Positions 15,044 to 17,124 of a stretch of DNA of 17,124 nt are shown here, piece by piece. The notes under the pieces were generated by a model. The model had not been told where the DNA came from. It worked only from the letters and a program-made list of their open reading frames with translations, and made no database searches. The stretch comes from CAZDUS01 sp964535015 (GTDB lineage: Bacteria; Verrucomicrobiota; Kiritimatiellia; CAIKKV01; CAITUY01): positions 1 through 17,124 of the forward strand of contig CAZHRU010000059.1 in assembly GCA_964535015.1 (NCBI GenBank), written 5' to 3'. The stretch's first letter is position 1. Each line of letters starts with the position of its first letter. The position numbers were made by a program, and so were the translations under genes.

Positions 15044-15171
15044 CGCAATACTCCCTCCATTAACGTTTTCTACTTTTCACGACAACCTACTCACAAGCGG
15101 GATTAATGGTATTGCATTATCAATGACTATTCCATTGACGTTTCCTATGCATCTTTGATTTTCTATCGGGC
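15044..15171. promoter_or_regulatory. Divergent control region of the isomerase operon and AraC-type gene
   Basis: CCATTAACGTTTTCTAC (15057-15073) and CCATTGACGTTTCCTAT (15132-15148) match at 14 of 17 bases in direct orientation, 75 bp apart. Between them TCAATG-N7-CATTGA (15120-15138) forms a dyad. On the minus strand TTGTGA-N18-TAGAAA, with TAGAAA inside the first repeat, is a possible isomerase promoter. On the plus strand TTGACG lies inside the second repeat. Direct repeats are the usual binding pattern of AraC-family proteins, so these are candidate operator sites. Confidence 0.55.
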
Positions 15172-15972
15172 GTGCCCACAACAAGACAACCTCAGACGGA
15201 ACTCCGGAACGTCCACTACTACAGGGCACCGGCCGCAAACAGGGTCACCCCGTACCGCATTCCACCGCACAGTGAAGTCGTCGAGTTGGTCACGAACGGC
15301 ACCGTGTACTTCCGATCCGGAAAACATGACCTCAAACTCGGTTGCGGCGCCATGTTCTGGCATGTCGCCGGCGACGAAACCATCCACCGCACCGACCCCG
15401 AGGCTCCCTATGAATGCCTGGCCGTCCATTTCCAGACGAAACACGCAAGACGCCGTCCAGCCCCGCGACTGACCCTCATACCGGACCACCAACGCACCCT
15501 GGAGTTGAGCCGTGAACTCCTGCATGCGTTTCACGACACCACCGTGGCACGCGCCACCCTGGCGCACTATGCCTACTCCCGTTTCCTCTGGGAGGCGCAT
15601 TTGGGCTCCATCCGCCGGACAACCCAATTCCATCCCGCCGCCGTCACGGCGTCGCTCGCTTTCCTGAATACCCATTTCAGGCGCCGTGACATGGACGTCG
15701 GTGAACTCGCCCGCGCCGCTGCCATCAGCGTGCCGCATCTACATGCACTGTTCCGCCGCCATTTGGATCAAACCCCACACCAAGCCATCGTCGCGCGCCG
15801 CCTCCATGAAGCCAAACTGCTCCTCTCCGGAACCGATCAGACCATTAAGTCACTGCCTCCCCAGTGCGGTTTCGCCAACATCGAACCGTTTTATCGCTCC
15901 TTTAAACAGCATATCGGCATGACACCTCTCGCCTATCGGGTACGTCACCAGCCGTCCAACCTCCCGTCCTGA
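15172..15972 (+). CDS. AraC-family transcriptional regulator
   Basis: This is a DNA-binding regulator of 266 residues. Residues 20-95 look like a cupin-type sugar-sensing arm (IPPHSEVVELVTNGTVYFRSGKHDLKL, then GCGAMFWHVAGDETIH). Residues about 158-256 are the double helix-turn-helix, with the first recognition region VGELARAAAISVPHLHALFRRHL and the family signature GFANIEPFYRSFKQHIGMTPLAYR. In the second helix-turn-helix, KSLPPQCGF replaces the more usual KEIAxxCGF, so two prolines sit at a helix. An in-frame TGA at 15136 and no ATG before residue 61 leave GTG at 15172 as the only conventional start, with a weak ribosome site. It is divergent from the isomerase/oxidoreductase operon and most likely regulates it in response to a sugar. 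The inducer is unknown. Confidence 0.92.
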   Translation: MPTTRQPQTELRNVHYYRAPAANRVTPYRIPPHSEVVELVTNGTVYFRSGKHDLKLGCGAMFWHVAGDETIHRTDPEAPYECLAVHFQTKHARRRPAPRLTLIPDHQRTLELSRELLHAFHDTTVARATLAHYAYSRFLWEAHLGSIRRTTQFHPAAVTASLAFLNTHFRRRDMDVGELARAAAISVPHLHALFRRHLDQTPHQAIVARRLHEAKLLLSGTDQTIKSLPPQCGFANIEPFYRSFKQHIGMTPLAYRVRHQPSNLPS

Positions 15973-16064
15973 CATTCCCGAGGTGTTACGCCGGTTCGGT
16001 AGAAGACGCCTCGCCCGGAGACACCGAGGGTCTGTATGGATTTCAAGGGCGCACTTCACGTGCC

Positions 16065-16100
16065 TTGATACCGCCGGCTACCGGTGTATACTCTCTACAC
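16065..16100 (+). promoter_or_regulatory. Promoter with overlapping dyad for the cation transporter
   Basis: TTGATA (16065-16070) and TATACT (16087-16092) are 16 bases apart, both near consensus. The perfect inverted repeat GTGTA-N7-TACAC (16084-16100) covers the -10 box and the expected start site, a typical repressor position. The leader would be about 35 bases and carries AGGAGG before the ATG. Metal-responsive control is inferred from the gene. Confidence 0.6.
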
Positions 16101-16133
16101 AAAGGAATAAGGTACTCTTTGGTTAGGAGGTTT

Positions 16134-16748
16134 ATGGCCGGTTGTTGCCACAACGAGTGCGACCTCGGAATCCTGCGGGAACGTCAACGGGGGACGCTTC
16201 GCGCTGTACTCATTATCAATGCCTTCATGTTTCTCGTCATTGTTGGCGCGGGGATCTACGCGAACTCCACCGCGTTACTCTCGGACAGTCTGGACAACCT
16301 TGGTGACGCCATTACCTATGCCCTAAGCCTGTACGCCGTCGGCCTTGGCGCTCGGACGAAGGCGCGGGTCGCCCTGTTCAAGGGTCTGCTCATTCTGCTT
16401 GCCGCAATTTTCGTTATTGTCCAGATCGGATTCAAACTCGCACACCCGACAGTTCCGCTGTTTGAGGCAATGGGTCTCTTCAGTCTGCTTGGCCTCGCGG
16501 CAAATAGCACTTGCCTGGCACTTCTGTGGCGCCACCGCAATGAAGACATCAATATGAGTTCGGTGTGGGAATGCTCTAGAAATGACATTGCTTCAAACCT
16601 CGCCGTATTCCTTGCCGCCGGCGGAGTGTGGGCAACCGGATCGGGTTGGCCTGACTTGGCGGTAGCCTTCTGTTTGGGCGTACTATTCCTGCGATCTGCG
16701 AGTCGTGTGCTGCTCGCCGCACGCTCCCAGCTTCTTGCGTCCCCCTGA
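16134..16748 (+). CDS. Compact CDF-family cation transporter
   Basis: This is a predicted inner-membrane divalent metal exporter of the cation diffusion facilitator superfamily, 204 residues. About five to six hydrophobic helices cover residues 23-43, 46-70, 80-100, 110-133, 150-168 and 172-190. Helix 2 has ALLSDSLDNLGDAI, placing Asp54 and Asp58 where CDF site A usually has His/Asp-xxx-Asp. The equivalent helix-5 motif is WECSRNDIASN, with Cys147 and Asp151. The N-terminus MAGCCHNEC is a likely metal-binding patch. The C-terminal cytoplasmic domain of longer CDF proteins is absent, as in a known short subfamily, so it is not obviously truncated. ATG at 16134 is chosen over an upstream TTG (16065) because TTAGGAGG lies three bases before it and the TTG is the -35 box. 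Metal specificity is unknown. Confidence 0.87.
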   Translation: MAGCCHNECDLGILRERQRGTLRAVLIINAFMFLVIVGAGIYANSTALLSDSLDNLGDAITYALSLYAVGLGARTKARVALFKGLLILLAAIFVIVQIGFKLAHPTVPLFEAMGLFSLLGLAANSTCLALLWRHRNEDINMSSVWECSRNDIASNLAVFLAAGGVWATGSGWPDLAVAFCLGVLFLRSASRVLLAARSQLLASP

Positions 16749-17040
16749 CCCGTCAACAGGTAGGCCAACCTGATTCCCCGCTTTTCACTCTCACGTTCAT
16801 TGGGGATATTCTGCGAAAACGGATGGCGAGTTCTATCATTCTGACAAAAACGGCAAAATAGTTGAAAAAACTTTAAAATCACCATTGACGACTCAGTCAC
16901 CAGCGACTACGCTCACCCCCATAAGTTATTTATGTTTGTGTGTACAAGATGTTGTGGTCATAACTGATAAACAACCACAATTTGTTGACCGAGATAACTA
17001 CAGAGTCAATTCGGTCACAAATGACGAGACTGTGGCAATA
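16749..17040. other. AT-richer spacer with two inverted repeats
   Basis: No convincing gene is seen in these 292 bases. They are visibly more AT-rich than the rest of the window (for example 16855-16880 and 16920-16985). TTGTGGT (16952-16958) and ACCACAA (16974-16980) form an inverted repeat with a 15-base spacer. Directly after it, ATTTGTTGACCGA (16980-16992) and TCGGTCACAAAT (17011-17022) pair over 12 bp with one bulged T and an 18-base loop. Both sit just before the TetR-like gene and could be operators or hairpins. Confidence 0.55.
16980..17022. repeat. 12-bp inverted repeat before the TetR-like gene
   Basis: The arms ATTTGTTGACCGA and TCGGTCACAAAT are complementary at every position once a single T is bulged. 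The right arm ends 18 bases before the ATG at 17041. Autoregulatory operators commonly occur here for TetR-family genes. Confidence 0.5.
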
Positions 17041-17124
17041 ATGGACGATCCAGAGCCAAAACGTGAGGGTGGACGAGCAGCCCGGCGGGCCTCCGACACC
17101 CACCAACGCCTCCTTCAGGCGGCA
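17041..17124 (+). CDS. Probable TetR-family regulator, N-terminus only (cut by window edge)
   Basis: The last 84 bases form an open frame of 28 codons from ATG 17041 to the window end. The translation begins MDDPEPKREGGRAARRA and continues SDTHQRLLQAA. A basic Arg-rich lead followed by xTxxRLLxAA is the usual start of helix 1 in TetR-family DNA-binding domains. The helix-turn-helix itself lies beyond the window, so the call is tentative. A GTG three codons upstream (17032) is an alternative start, and no clear ribosome site is visible. If correct, it may bind the inverted repeats just upstream. Whether it controls the CDF transporter on the same strand is unknown. Confidence 0.5.
   Translation, partial: MDDPEPKREGGRAARRASDTHQRLLQAA

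Noticed and set aside
15973..16064. Possible terminator after the AraC-type gene (CCCGAGGTGT with GACACCGAGGG)
   Set aside because: The arms pair imperfectly, are far apart, and have no T-run on either side.
16316..16900. Minus-strand open frame (194 codons) opposite the cation transporter
   Set aside because: Most of it is antisense to a conserved membrane protein. Its N-terminal part in the spacer shows no recognisable domain.
1..17124. CRISPR array, insertion sequence, phage or defence system
   Set aside because: No regularly spaced repeats, transposase, integrase or known defence domain was seen. The gene content is metabolic and housekeeping.

Overview
This is a GC-rich bacterial chromosome segment. 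Gene content best fits the PVC superphylum, probably Verrucomicrobiota/Kiritimatiellota/Lentisphaerota. The pointers are a pseudopilin with an H-Xn-DG-like tail, a Gfo/Idh/MocA dehydrogenase beside a sugar isomerase/epimerase under an AraC-type regulator, full-length NifU/NifS used without nitrogenase genes, and a GluRS/GlnRS pair. This placement is inferred from gene content only. Most of the window is ordinary housekeeping DNA. I found no phage, transposon, CRISPR array or complete known defence system.

Layout. Positions 1-6072 are read on the minus strand. In transcription order they are a TPR lipoprotein, nifU, nifS, an amidohydrolase, then purF (with its own candidate promoter) and the 5' part of pyrG. 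Fe-S assembly is therefore next to purF, whose product here is the Fe-S-containing Bacillus-type amidophosphoribosyltransferase, and purine and CTP synthesis are adjacent. Positions 6272-9288 (plus) hold gltX and glnS with a 4-nt overlap. Positions 9296-11521 (minus) hold a pseudopilin, tRNA-Val(GAC), an RsmC/RlmG-type methyltransferase and a YkgJ-type cysteine-cluster protein. Positions 11633-13174 (plus) encode a metallophosphoesterase joined through one membrane helix to a predicted beta-rich C-terminal domain. Its end overlaps the convergent oxidoreductase gene by 68 bp.

Positions 13107-15043 (minus) encode a sugar isomerase/epimerase and a Gfo/Idh/MocA oxidoreductase, divergent from an AraC-family regulator (15172-15972, plus). 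The shared 128-bp spacer contains a 17-bp imperfect direct repeat that is a good operator candidate. The right end (16000-17124) holds a compact CDF-type cation transporter behind a consensus-like promoter with a dyad. An AT-richer spacer with two inverted repeats follows, then the start of a probable TetR-family regulator cut by the window edge.

Points most worth a second look are the shortened GluRS, the membrane-tethered phosphoesterase fusion with a candidate leaderless start, the AraC-divergon repeats, the inverted repeats before the TetR-like gene, and heptamer repeats at two gene junctions.
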